The position numbers and the translations under genes are program-made. The notes beneath the pieces are model-generated. The model did no database searches. It saw only the letters and a program-made list of their open reading frames with translations, and was not told the origin of the DNA. A DNA stretch of 64,000 nt from assembly GCF_046292825.1 (NCBI RefSeq), contig NZ_JBKBQG010000017.1:1-64000 (forward strand), read 5' to 3'. Each line of letters opens with the position of its first letter. The stretch's first letter is position 1. The DNA is from Salinarimonas sp046292825 (GTDB lineage: Bacteria; Pseudomonadota; Alphaproteobacteria; Rhizobiales; Beijerinckiaceae). Of the stretch, positions 45,969 through 53,542 are shown piece by piece.

Positions 45969-46694
45969 ATGCAGCCTTCGATCTACGTCGCCCTCTCCGG
46001 TCAGATCGCGCTCGAGCGGCGCATGGAGACGCTCGCGCGCAACGTCGCCAATCTCGGCACGGTCGGGTACCGCGCCGACGAGGTGACCTTCGAGCAGATC
46101 CTCTCCACGCGCGGGCGGGACCCCGTCGCATTCGCGACCGCGGGCGAGACCTTCATCTCCCGCAATGCCGGGGGCCTGAGCCAGACCGGAAACCTCCTCG
46201 ATTTCGCGGTGGACGGAGACGGCTGGATGGCCTTTCAAGGGCCGAACGGGCCCGTCTATACCCGCGACGGGCGCGTGAGCATCGATGCGGACGGCGTGCT
46301 GCGCACGGTCGCCGGATATCCGCTCCTCGATGCGGGCGGCGCGCCGATCCAGCTCGACCCCGATGCCGGCCCGCCGATCGCCTCCCGCGACGGCATGCTG
46401 ACGCAGGGCGACGTTCAGGTCGGCGCGATCGGGCTCTTCCAGATCCCGAACGCGGCGCGGCTCTCGCGCTTCGAGAATTCGGGCGTCGTGCCCGATCTCC
46501 CCGCCGAGCCCGTGCTCGACTTCACCCGCAACGGCATCGTCCAGGGCTATACGGAGGGTGCGAACGTCAATCCCGTCATGGAGATGACGAAGCTCGTGAT
46601 GGTCACCCGCGCCTTCCAGGCGACCTCGACCGCCATCGAGGACGCCGAGCGTAGCCAGTCGAGCGCGGTGCGCACCCTGGGCGAGAGCTCGTGA
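45969..46694 (+). CDS. flgF: Flagellar basal-body rod protein FlgF
   Basis: 241 residues. The N-terminal helix SGQIALERRMETLARNVANLGTVGYRADEVTFE carries the rod-protein ANxxTxG-type motif. The C-terminal motif NPVMEMTKLVMVTRAFQATS is also typical of the rod/hook family. It is exported by the flagellar type III apparatus and forms part of the proximal rod with FlgB, FlgC and FlgG. Its stop is overlapped by the next gene (TGATG). Confidence 0.92.
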   Translation: MQPSIYVALSGQIALERRMETLARNVANLGTVGYRADEVTFEQILSTRGRDPVAFATAGETFISRNAGGLSQTGNLLDFAVDGDGWMAFQGPNGPVYTRDGRVSIDADGVLRTVAGYPLLDAGGAPIQLDPDAGPPIASRDGMLTQGDVQVGAIGLFQIPNAARLSRFENSGVVPDLPAEPVLDFTRNGIVQGYTEGANVNPVMEMTKLVMVTRAFQATSTAIEDAERSQSSAVRTLGESS

Positions 46695-47287
46695 TGGTCG
46701 AGATCGTCGTTCCGGTCGCCGGCCCGCCCGTCGCGCTCGCGCCCGACGCGGACGCCCATGCGCGGCTCGATCGGCTCGTCGCCGCGCGCGAGGCGCTGCG
46801 TGCCGCCCGCCAGCCGCCGGTCGCCGCCGGCCCGCCGTCCGGGGAGCCCGGCCCGCTGCCGCCGTCCTTCGAGGAGGCGCTGATCGCGCGCGCCGCCTTC
46901 GCCGCCGCGAACCTGCCCCCGCCGCCCCCGCCGCCGCCCCCGCCCGAGACGATCGACCCGACGATCTCGCTCTGGGGCAGCGAGCGCGACGATCCTCGCG
47001 CCGGGGAGGGGCCGCCCGTCGGGCTCGCGATCCCGCTCGACGATCTCGCCGCGATCTCGCCGGAGGCGGAATGGCGCCCGCCGGATGCGCAGGCCGCGCG
47101 CGAGCCGCTGCGCGTCGACGCGCAACGCCTCGCCGCCGATCCGCGCTCGCTGTTCTCCGCCGAGATCATCGGCGCGCTCGAGGCGCGTCGTCTGGGCGCC
47201 CTGCCGCTGCGGCCCGAGCCCGTCGACCTCGCCTGGCCCACCGGCGACGGCGCCGATCCCGTCCGCGGCTCGGATCGCGCGCGATGA
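46694..47287 (+). CDS. Proline-rich hypothetical protein between flgF and fliI
   Basis: 197 residues from an ATG at 46694 overlapping the flgF stop; a GTG three bases earlier is the alternative. It contains ten successive prolines near residues 76-85. Sequence is rich in Ala, Pro and Arg, with no membrane segment; C-terminal half has FSAEIIGALEARRLGAL. It overlaps fliI by four bases, so it is part of the flagellar unit. It occupies the place where a small flagellar export or regulator protein is often found, but no family was recognised. Confidence 0.6.
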   Translation: MVEIVVPVAGPPVALAPDADAHARLDRLVAAREALRAARQPPVAAGPPSGEPGPLPPSFEEALIARAAFAAANLPPPPPPPPPPETIDPTISLWGSERDDPRAGEGPPVGLAIPLDDLAAISPEAEWRPPDAQAAREPLRVDAQRLAADPRSLFSAEIIGALEARRLGALPLRPEPVDLAWPTGDGADPVRGSDRAR

Positions 47288-48621
47288 TGCCCGCGCCCCG
47301 CCATCGGCTCGACGCGCTCGCGCGCGCGGTCGGCGATCTTGCCGCGCAGACGCCGCTCGTGCGCGAGGGCGGCGTCGTCACCCACGTCTCGCCCGGCCAT
47401 TATCGCGTCGGCGGGCTCTCCGCCTTCGTGAAGCTCGGCGAGCGGGTCGCGATCCCCGCCGCGGACGGCGACCGCATCGGCGAGGTGGTGCGCATCGACG
47501 CCGCCGGCGCGACGGTGAAACCCTTCGAGGGCGCGATCGACGCCCGCCTCGGCGCCCGCGCCTGGCGGCTCGAGCCCTTCGCGCTCGATCCGGACCCGTC
47601 CTGGAAGGGGCGGGTGATCGACGCGCTCGGCCGCCCGATCGACGGCCGCGGCCCGCTCGCGGCCGGTCCCGAGCCAGCGCTTCCCTTCCGCGAGCCGCCG
47701 CCCGCCATGCGCCGCGCCCGCACGGGCAAGCATTTCCGCACCGGCGTGCGCGCGATCGACCTGTTCGCGCCCCTGTGCGCGGGGCAGCGCATCGGCATCT
47801 TCGCGGGCTCGGGCGTCGGCAAGTCGACGCTGCTCGCGATGCTGGCGAACGCCCGCGACGTCGACACCGTCGTCATCGCCCTCGTCGGCGAGCGCGGGCG
47901 CGAGGTGCGGGAATTCCTGGAGGAGACGCTCGGCGAGCGCCGGGCGAAGGCCGTCATGGTGGTCTCCACCGGCGACGAGAGCCCGATGATGCGCCGCCTC
48001 GCCCCCAACACCGCGATGGCGGTCGCCGAATATTTCCGCGATCGCGGCGAGCACGTGCTGCTGATCGTCGATTCGGTCACCCGCTACGCCCATGCCGCCC
48101 GCGACGTCGCGCTCGCCGCCGGCGAGCCCGCCGTGTCGCGCGGCTATCCGCCGAGCGTGTTCTCGGACCTGCCGCGGCTCCTCGAGCGCGCCGGCCCCGG
48201 CACGGAGGGGACCGGCACCATCACGGGGATCTTCTCCGTCCTCGTCGACGGCGACGACCACAACGACCCCGTCGCCGACAACATCCGCGGCACGCTCGAC
48301 GGCCACATCGTGCTCGAGCGCACCATCGCCGATCGCGGCCGCTACCCGGCGATGAACCCGCTCGCCTCGGTCTCGCGCCTCGCGCGCGGGGTGTGGACCG
48401 CCGAGGAGCGCGAGCTCGTGCGCCGCTTCTGCGCGCTGATCGCCCGCTTCGAGGAAACCCGCGACCTGCGCCTCATGGGCGGCTACCAGCCCGGCGCCGA
48501 CCCCGACCTCGACCAGGCGGTCGCGATCGTGCCGAAGCTCTACGACGCCCTGCGCCAGGACCCCTCGAGCCCCCGCAGCGAAGACCCGTTCCGCGAAGTC
48601 GCCGGCGCGCTGAAGGGATGA
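47284..48621 (+). CDS. fliI: Flagellum-specific ATPase FliI
   Basis: 445 residues. Walker A AGSGVGKST lies at about 174-182, then GERGREVREFLEETLG, LIVDSVTRYAHA and the FliI/SctN-type GTGTITGIFSVLVDGDDHNDPVAD. Energises export of flagellar proteins with FliH and the FlhA gate. The first ATG at 47284 overlaps the upstream gene (ATGA); a second ATG follows at once. Repeat A4 starts seven bases after its stop. Confidence 0.94.
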   Translation: MMPAPRHRLDALARAVGDLAAQTPLVREGGVVTHVSPGHYRVGGLSAFVKLGERVAIPAADGDRIGEVVRIDAAGATVKPFEGAIDARLGARAWRLEPFALDPDPSWKGRVIDALGRPIDGRGPLAAGPEPALPFREPPPAMRRARTGKHFRTGVRAIDLFAPLCAGQRIGIFAGSGVGKSTLLAMLANARDVDTVVIALVGERGREVREFLEETLGERRAKAVMVVSTGDESPMMRRLAPNTAMAVAEYFRDRGEHVLLIVDSVTRYAHAARDVALAAGEPAVSRGYPPSVFSDLPRLLERAGPGTEGTGTITGIFSVLVDGDDHNDPVADNIRGTLDGHIVLERTIADRGRYPAMNPLASVSRLARGVWTAEERELVRRFCALIARFEETRDLRLMGGYQPGADPDLDQAVAIVPKLYDALRQDPSSPRSEDPFREVAGALKG

Positions 48622-48627
48622 GTTTCG

Positions 48628-48771
48628 TCCCTCCCCGTAGGGGAGGGTGGACTTGCGAGCGTCAGCGAGAAAGGCCGGGTGGGGCCCGTGGCTTGAAGGA
48701 TTATCTCCACCCGGGCCCCACCCGACCCCTGTCGCTTCGCTCCAGGGGCCACCCTCCCCTCCGGGGAGGGA
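48628..48771. repeat. Family A palindromic intergenic repeat, copy A4
   Basis: About 144 bp, TCCCTCCCCGTAGGGGAGGG to its complement. It forms a tandem pair with A5, 13 bases further on. Both together take up the 318-base gap between the convergent fliI and VTT genes. Confidence 0.88.
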
Positions 48772-48784
48772 TGTCGCCGCCCCA

Positions 48785-48928
48785 TCCCTCCCCGTAGGGG
48801 AGGGTGGACTTTCGAGCGTCAGCGAGAAAGGCCGGGTGGGGCCGGTGGCATGAAGGACTATCACCACCCGGGCCCCACCCGACCCCTGTCGCTGCGCTCC
48901 AGGGGCCACCCTCCCCTCCGGGGGGGGA
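48785..48928. repeat. Family A palindromic intergenic repeat, copy A5
   Basis: About 144 bp, tandem with A4 and in the same orientation. The right end is slightly altered (GGGGGGGA instead of GGGGAGGGA). Confidence 0.88.
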
Positions 48929-48939
48929 TCACTCGCCCC

Positions 48940-49383
48940 TCAAAGCACCCCCTGGGCCACGAGCGCGACGACGACGTAGCGCGCGCCCTTGGCGATCGTC
49001 ACCAGCACCAGGAACAGAGCGAGCGGGGTGCGCATCAGCCCGGCGACGACGGTGAGAGGGTCGCCGACGACCGGCGTCCAGGCGAGGAGGAGCGACCACG
49101 AGCCCCAGCGGGCGAACATCGCCTGCGTGCGCGCGAGGCGCTCGGGCGAGACCGGGAAGCGCGGGTGGTCGCGGTAGCCCTCCAGGAAGCGGCCGATCAG
49201 CCAGTTCACGACGGAGCCCGCCACGTTCGCCGCCGTCGCGACCCCCACCGCGAGCCACAGCGCGACGTCGCCGAGCGCGAGCACGCCGACGAGCGCGACT
49301 TCGGACGTGCCCGGCAGCACCGTCGCGGAGGTGAAGGCGGAGAGCGCGAGGCCGGCGAGGGTGGCGAGGGTCGTGGTGTCCAT
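48940..49383 (-). CDS. VTT/YqaA family membrane protein
   Basis: 147 residues with four or five helices. SAFTSATVLPGTSEVALVG, GSVVNWLIGRFL, RLARTQAMFARWGSWSLLLAW and TPVVGDPLTVVAGLMR are typical of YqaA-like members of the SNARE-associated/DedA group. Such proteins are involved in lipid movement in the bilayer; the precise role here is unknown. It starts four bases after the cobD stop and is probably cotranscribed. Confidence 0.83.
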   Translation of the reverse strand: MDTTTLATLAGLALSAFTSATVLPGTSEVALVGVLALGDVALWLAVGVATAANVAGSVVNWLIGRFLEGYRDHPRFPVSPERLARTQAMFARWGSWSLLLAWTPVVGDPLTVVAGLMRTPLALFLVLVTIAKGARYVVVALVAQGVL

Positions 49384-49387
49384 CGGG

Positions 49388-50368
49388 TCAGGCGACGAGG
49401 AGCGCGATCGAGAGGGCGAGGGCGGCGAGGCCGAACAGGAGGCCGCAGGCGATGCGGTAGAGGGCGAGCGCCCGGCGGATGTCGCCCGCGCCCGCCTCCG
49501 CGCGCCCGTCTCCCATGTAAGCGTCGTCGACGCGGATGTTTCCGTAGACGCGCGGGCCGGCGAGCCGCAGTCCGAGCGCGCCCGCCATCGCCGCTTCCGG
49601 CCAGCCGGCATTGGGCGAGCGGTGGCGGCGCGCGTCGCGCCGCATCGCCCTCCACGCCGCGCGGGCGTCCGCCTTCGGATGCAGAGCCGCGGCGGCGACG
49701 ATCAGGCAGCCCGTGAGCCGCGAGGCGGGGAGGTTGACGACGTCGTCGAGCCGCGCGGCCGCCCAGCCGAAGGCCTCGTGGCGCGGGGTGCGGTGGCCGA
49801 TCATGCTGTCGGCCGTGTTGGTCGCCTTGTAGAGCGCGCCGCCGGGAAGCCCGCCGATTCCGATCCAGAAGGCCGGCGCGACGATGCCGTCGGAGAAGTT
49901 CTCCGAGAGGCTCTCGATCGCCGCGCGCGCCACGCCCGCCTCGTCGAGGGTCTCGGGATTGCGGCCGACGATCATCGCGACCGCCCGCCGCCCGCCCGCG
50001 AGCCCGTCCCTCTCGAGGCCGTCCGCCACCGCGGCGACATGCTCGTCGAGGCTGCGCTGTGCGAGGAGGCTCGAGGCGAGGAGCGCGAGGACGACCTTGC
50101 CGAGGAGGCCGAGCGGCGTCAGCACCGCGGCGAGCGCGAGCGCCACGGCGCCCGTCGCCACGAGGAGCGCCATCAGAGCCGCCACGCCGGCCGTTCGCCG
50201 CGCGGCGAACGAGGCGCTCTCGCGGTTGAGGCTGCGATCGAGCGCTGCGATCAGCGCGCCCATCCAGGTGACGGGATGGCCCACGAGGTTGTACAGACGC
50301 GTCGGATAGCCGACCGCCGCCTCGATCGCGAGGGCGAGGACGAGGACGGCGAGCGCGGTCTCGATCAT
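49388..50368 (-). CDS. cobD: Adenosylcobinamide-phosphate synthase
   Basis: 326 residues, with several membrane helices. YPTRLYNLVGHPVTWMGALI, IVGRNPETLDEAGVARAAIESLSENFSDGIVAPAFW and LYKATNTADSMIGH are the CbiB/CobD signatures. It attaches the aminopropanol phosphate arm to adenosylcobyric acid in cobalamin synthesis. The gene is divergent from cobC with only 17 bases between the start codons. No cobalamin riboswitch fits in that space. Confidence 0.93.
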   Translation of the reverse strand: MIETALAVLVLALAIEAAVGYPTRLYNLVGHPVTWMGALIAALDRSLNRESASFAARRTAGVAALMALLVATGAVALALAAVLTPLGLLGKVVLALLASSLLAQRSLDEHVAAVADGLERDGLAGGRRAVAMIVGRNPETLDEAGVARAAIESLSENFSDGIVAPAFWIGIGGLPGGALYKATNTADSMIGHRTPRHEAFGWAAARLDDVVNLPASRLTGCLIVAAAALHPKADARAAWRAMRRDARRHRSPNAGWPEAAMAGALGLRLAGPRVYGNIRVDDAYMGDGRAEAGAGDIRRALALYRIACGLLFGLAALALSIALLVA

Positions 50369-50385
50369 GCGGGGCGGGAGGAACG

Positions 50386-51435
50386 ATGGACGGGGAGGGG
50401 ATCTGGCACGGGGGCTCACTCGGCGCGGCGCGACGGCTCTTTCCGCGCGCGCCCGAACCATGGATCGACCTCTCGACCGGAATCAACCCCGTTCCCTACC
50501 CGCTGCCGCCGCTCTCCCCGGATCTGTGGACGCGCCTGCCCGAGCCCGGCGCGCAGGCCGCGCTCGAGGCGGTGGCGCGCGGGGCCTTCGGGGCGGTGGA
50601 GGGGGTCGACGTGCTCGCCGCCCCGGGCACCCAGATCCTGATCGGCCTCCTGCCGAGCCTGCTGCCCCCCCGGCGCGTCGCGATCCTGGGCCCGACCTAT
50701 GCCGAGCATGCCGCCGCCTGGCGGGCGGGCGGGCACCGCGTCACGGAGGTCGCCGATCTCGCCGCCGCGGAGGGGGCGGACGTGGTCGTTCTCGTCAACC
50801 CGAATAATCCCGACGGCCGCCTGGTCGCGCCCGCGACGCTTCATGCCTTCGCGCAGACGCATGCCGGCCTCCTCGTCGTCGACGAGGCCTTCGCGGATCT
50901 GGAGCCCGGCGCGAGCCTCTGCCCGCAGCTCCCCGACGATGGGATCGTGCTGCGCTCCTTCGGCAAGACCTACGGGCTCGCCGGCCTGCGGCTCGGCTTC
51001 GCGCTCGGCGGGGCGGGGGAGGGGGGCGCGCTCGTCGCACGCATGCGGGCGCTGATGGGGCCCTGGGCGGTCTCCGGGCCGGCTTGCGCGATCGGCGCCG
51101 TCGCGCTCGCCGATCGCGACTGGCGCGCGCGTGCCGCCGCCGCCCGCGCCGCCGACGCCGGCCGGCTCGACGCGCTCCTCGCCCCGCACGCGCGCGCGCC
51201 GATGCGCGGGACGCGGCTCTACCGGCTCCTCGCGAGCGAGGACGCGCCGGCCCTCTTCGCCCGACTGGGCCGCGCCGGCATCTATGTCCGCCGCTTCGGG
51301 CACGATCCGAGCCTCCTGCGATTCGGCCTGCCGGCGGGCGAGGAGGCGTGGGCACGGCTGGAGGCGGCGCTCGCCTTCCAAGGGCCCCCCCCACACCTGC
51401 GACATTCCGTTCGCGGGGAGAAGCCTCGCCATTGA
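50386..51435 (+). CDS. cobC: Threonine-phosphate decarboxylase / CobC aminotransferase-like
   Basis: 349 residues. Fold type I PLP enzyme: DLSTGINPVPYP at about 28-39, VLVNPNNPDGR, VVDEAFADLEPG, and the PLP Lys194 in SFGKTYGLAGLRLG. In Pseudomonas denitrificans nomenclature this is CobC; it makes (R)-1-amino-2-propanol phosphate from L-threonine phosphate as the arm used by CobD. GGGAGGAA precedes the ATG. The stop codon overlaps the FNR/FixK box that controls the next gene. Confidence 0.9.
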   Translation: MDGEGIWHGGSLGAARRLFPRAPEPWIDLSTGINPVPYPLPPLSPDLWTRLPEPGAQAALEAVARGAFGAVEGVDVLAAPGTQILIGLLPSLLPPRRVAILGPTYAEHAAAWRAGGHRVTEVADLAAAEGADVVVLVNPNNPDGRLVAPATLHAFAQTHAGLLVVDEAFADLEPGASLCPQLPDDGIVLRSFGKTYGLAGLRLGFALGGAGEGGALVARMRALMGPWAVSGPACAIGAVALADRDWRARAAAARAADAGRLDALLAPHARAPMRGTRLYRLLASEDAPALFARLGRAGIYVRRFGHDPSLLRFGLPAGEEAWARLEAALAFQGPPPHLRHSVRGEKPRH

Positions 51436-51445
51436 TCCCGATCAA
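51432..51445 (+). promoter_or_regulatory. FNR/FixK-type box upstream of ccoG
   Basis: TTGAT-CCCG-ATCAA is a perfect match to the FNR/FixK consensus TTGAT-N4-ATCAA. It lies 63 bases before the ccoG start, overlapping the cobC stop codon, and implies activation at low oxygen. Confidence 0.85.
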
Positions 51446-51507
51446 CGCGGGAGGACGGCCTTCGCGATTAGGGTCCGGTCAGGCGCGAACAGGCGAGTCC
51501 CCCAGCC

Positions 51508-52983
51508 ATGGCCGACACGGCAGCACCGAAGCCCGGCAGCACGACCGACGAGATCCCCATCGAGGCGCCTCTCTACGAGAAGCGGCGCCAGCTCTTCGTG
51601 CAGAGCGTGAAGGGCCGCTACCGCTCGATCAAGTGGGCGGTGCTCGTGCTCACGCTCGGCGTGTACTATCTCCTGCCCTTCGTGCGCTGGGATCGGGGGC
51701 CGAACGCGCCCGACCAGGCGGTGCTGATCGATTTCCCGGCGCGGCGCTTCTATTTCTTCTTCATCGAGATCTGGCCGCAGGAGGTCTATTACCTCACCGG
51801 CCTCCTCGTGCTCGCCGCCTTCGTGCTCTTCCTCATGAACGCGCTCGCGGGCCGCGTCTGGTGCGGCTATCTGTGCCCGCAGACGGTCTGGACGGACCTC
51901 TTCCTCGCCGTCGAGCGCTTCTTCGAGGGCGATCGGCGCGAGCGCACGAAGCTCTACCAGGGCCGCTGGACCGGCAACCGCATCGCCCGTACCGGCGGCA
52001 AGCACTTCGTCTGGCTGATGATCGCCTGGTGGACCGGCGGCGCCTGGGTGCTCTATTTCGCCGACGCGCCGACCCTGGTGTGGCAGCTCGCGACCCTGCA
52101 GGCGCCCCTCATCGCCTACATCTGGATCGGCATCCTCACCTTCACGACCTACGCGCTCGCGGGCTTCCTGCGCGAGCAGGTCTGCACCTACATGTGCCCC
52201 TGGCCGCGCATCCAGGCGGCGCTGACGGACGAGCACGCGCTCAACGTCACCTACAAGGTCGATCGCGGCGAGCCGCGCGTCTCGCTCAAGAAGAGCGTCG
52301 CCTTGCGGGAGACGGGCGAGAAGGTCGGCGATTGCGTCGACTGCAACCAGTGCGTCGCGGTCTGCCCGACGGGCGTCGACATCCGCGACGGGCTGCAGCT
52401 CGGCTGCGTGCAGTGCGGCCTGTGCATCGACGCCTGCAACAACGTCATGGACAAGATCGGCCGGCCGCAGGGGCTCATCGGCTACGATTCGGAGTACAAT
52501 CTCGAGCGTCGCCTCGCCGGCGAGCCCGAGGAGAAGCCGAAGATCGTGCGCGCGCGCACCATCCTCTACGTCGTGCTGATCCTCGGCATCTCCGCCTTCA
52601 TGGCCTTCCACCTCGCCACCCGCTCGACGCTCGACGTCGCGGCTCTGCACGACCGCAACCCGCTCTTCGTGCAGCTCTCCGACGGCTCGATCCGCAACGC
52701 CTACACGGTACGCCTCGCCAACAAGGCGCTCGAGGAGCGCGTGTTCACGCTCTCGCTGGACGGACTGCCGGCGGGCTTCGTGGAGGCGGTCGGCGCGGAG
52801 AACGTCTCCGCGCAGTCTCTCTCCGTCGCGGTCGGCCCGGCGCGGACCCGCGAGCTGCGCGTCCTCGTCACGGTGCCGCGCGGCACCGACGGCCCCGCCT
52901 CGCGCGAGATCGTCTTCACGCTCGCCGCGCCGGAGGGCGAGAGCGCCTTCGTGCGCGACCACTTCATGATGCCGGCGAATTGA
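51508..52983 (+). CDS. ccoG: Cytochrome cbb3 oxidase accessory protein CcoG (FixG)
   Basis: 491 residues. Several membrane helices, with WCGYLCPQTVW and VCTYMCPWPRIQ near the second and fourth. Two ferredoxin motifs (CVDCNQCVAVCPTG and CVQCGLCIDACN) bind 4Fe-4S clusters. The C-terminal periplasmic Ig-like domain ends EFVRDHFMMP-like. CcoG reduces copper for delivery to the cbb3 oxidase. It is the first of the fixGHIS set and is preceded by an FNR/FixK box; fixNOQP is not adjacent. Confidence 0.93.
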   Translation: MADTAAPKPGSTTDEIPIEAPLYEKRRQLFVQSVKGRYRSIKWAVLVLTLGVYYLLPFVRWDRGPNAPDQAVLIDFPARRFYFFFIEIWPQEVYYLTGLLVLAAFVLFLMNALAGRVWCGYLCPQTVWTDLFLAVERFFEGDRRERTKLYQGRWTGNRIARTGGKHFVWLMIAWWTGGAWVLYFADAPTLVWQLATLQAPLIAYIWIGILTFTTYALAGFLREQVCTYMCPWPRIQAALTDEHALNVTYKVDRGEPRVSLKKSVALRETGEKVGDCVDCNQCVAVCPTGVDIRDGLQLGCVQCGLCIDACNNVMDKIGRPQGLIGYDSEYNLERRLAGEPEEKPKIVRARTILYVVLILGISAFMAFHLATRSTLDVAALHDRNPLFVQLSDGSIRNAYTVRLANKALEERVFTLSLDGLPAGFVEAVGAENVSAQSLSVAVGPARTRELRVLVTVPRGTDGPASREIVFTLAAPEGESAFVRDHFMMPAN

Positions 52984-52999
52984 CAGGAGCAACCGGACG

Positions 53000-53521
53000 A
53001 TGTCCTCCCCCGCCTCGTCTTCCGATTACGTCCCCGGCGGCAAGCCGCTGACCGGCCGCAAGGTCCTGTTGATCTTCCTCGCCTTCTTCGGCGTGATCTT
53101 CGCGATGAACTTCTTCCTCGTGAAGATCGCCGCCACGACCTTCCGTGGCCTGGAGACGGCGAGCTCGTATCAGCGCAGCCAGACCTTCAACGCCGAGCTC
53201 GCGGCGGTGGCCGCGCAGCGGTCGCGCGGTTGGGCGGTCGAAGCCCATGTCGGCCGCGGCGCGGACGGCGCCGTGCACGCGACCTACACGGTCCGCGATG
53301 CGGCCGGCGCCCCGATCGCCGGCCTCGTCGGCACCGCCCGCCTCGCCGCGCCCGCGAACGCGCAGCTCGACGCGTCGGGCAGCGTCGTCGAGACCGCCTA
53401 CGGCACCTACGAGGTCGTCTTCGCCGGCGATCCGGCGCCCGGCCGCTGGGATCTCGTCACCGTGCTCGAGCAGGACGGGATTCCCGTCTTCCGCTCCCGC
53501 AATCGCATCCTCGTCGACTGA
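53000..53521 (+). CDS. ccoH: Cytochrome oxidase maturation protein CcoH (FixH)
   Basis: 173 residues. One N-terminal helix (about 24-46, VLLIFLAFFGVIFAMNFFLVKIA, slightly beyond) is followed by a periplasmic domain with WAVEAHV and GRWDLVTVLEQDG blocks. The family helps assemble cbb3 oxidase by an unknown step. It starts 16 bases after the ccoG stop with an AGGAG ribosome site. Confidence 0.88.
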   Translation: MSSPASSSDYVPGGKPLTGRKVLLIFLAFFGVIFAMNFFLVKIAATTFRGLETASSYQRSQTFNAELAAVAAQRSRGWAVEAHVGRGADGAVHATYTVRDAAGAPIAGLVGTARLAAPANAQLDASGSVVETAYGTYEVVFAGDPAPGRWDLVTVLEQDGIPVFRSRNRILVD

Positions 53522-53542
53522 CAGCCAAGGACACCCCGTCTC

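Noticed and set aside
50369..50385. Cobalamin riboswitch between cobD and cobC
   Set aside because: Only 17 bases separate the start codons; a riboswitch cannot fit.
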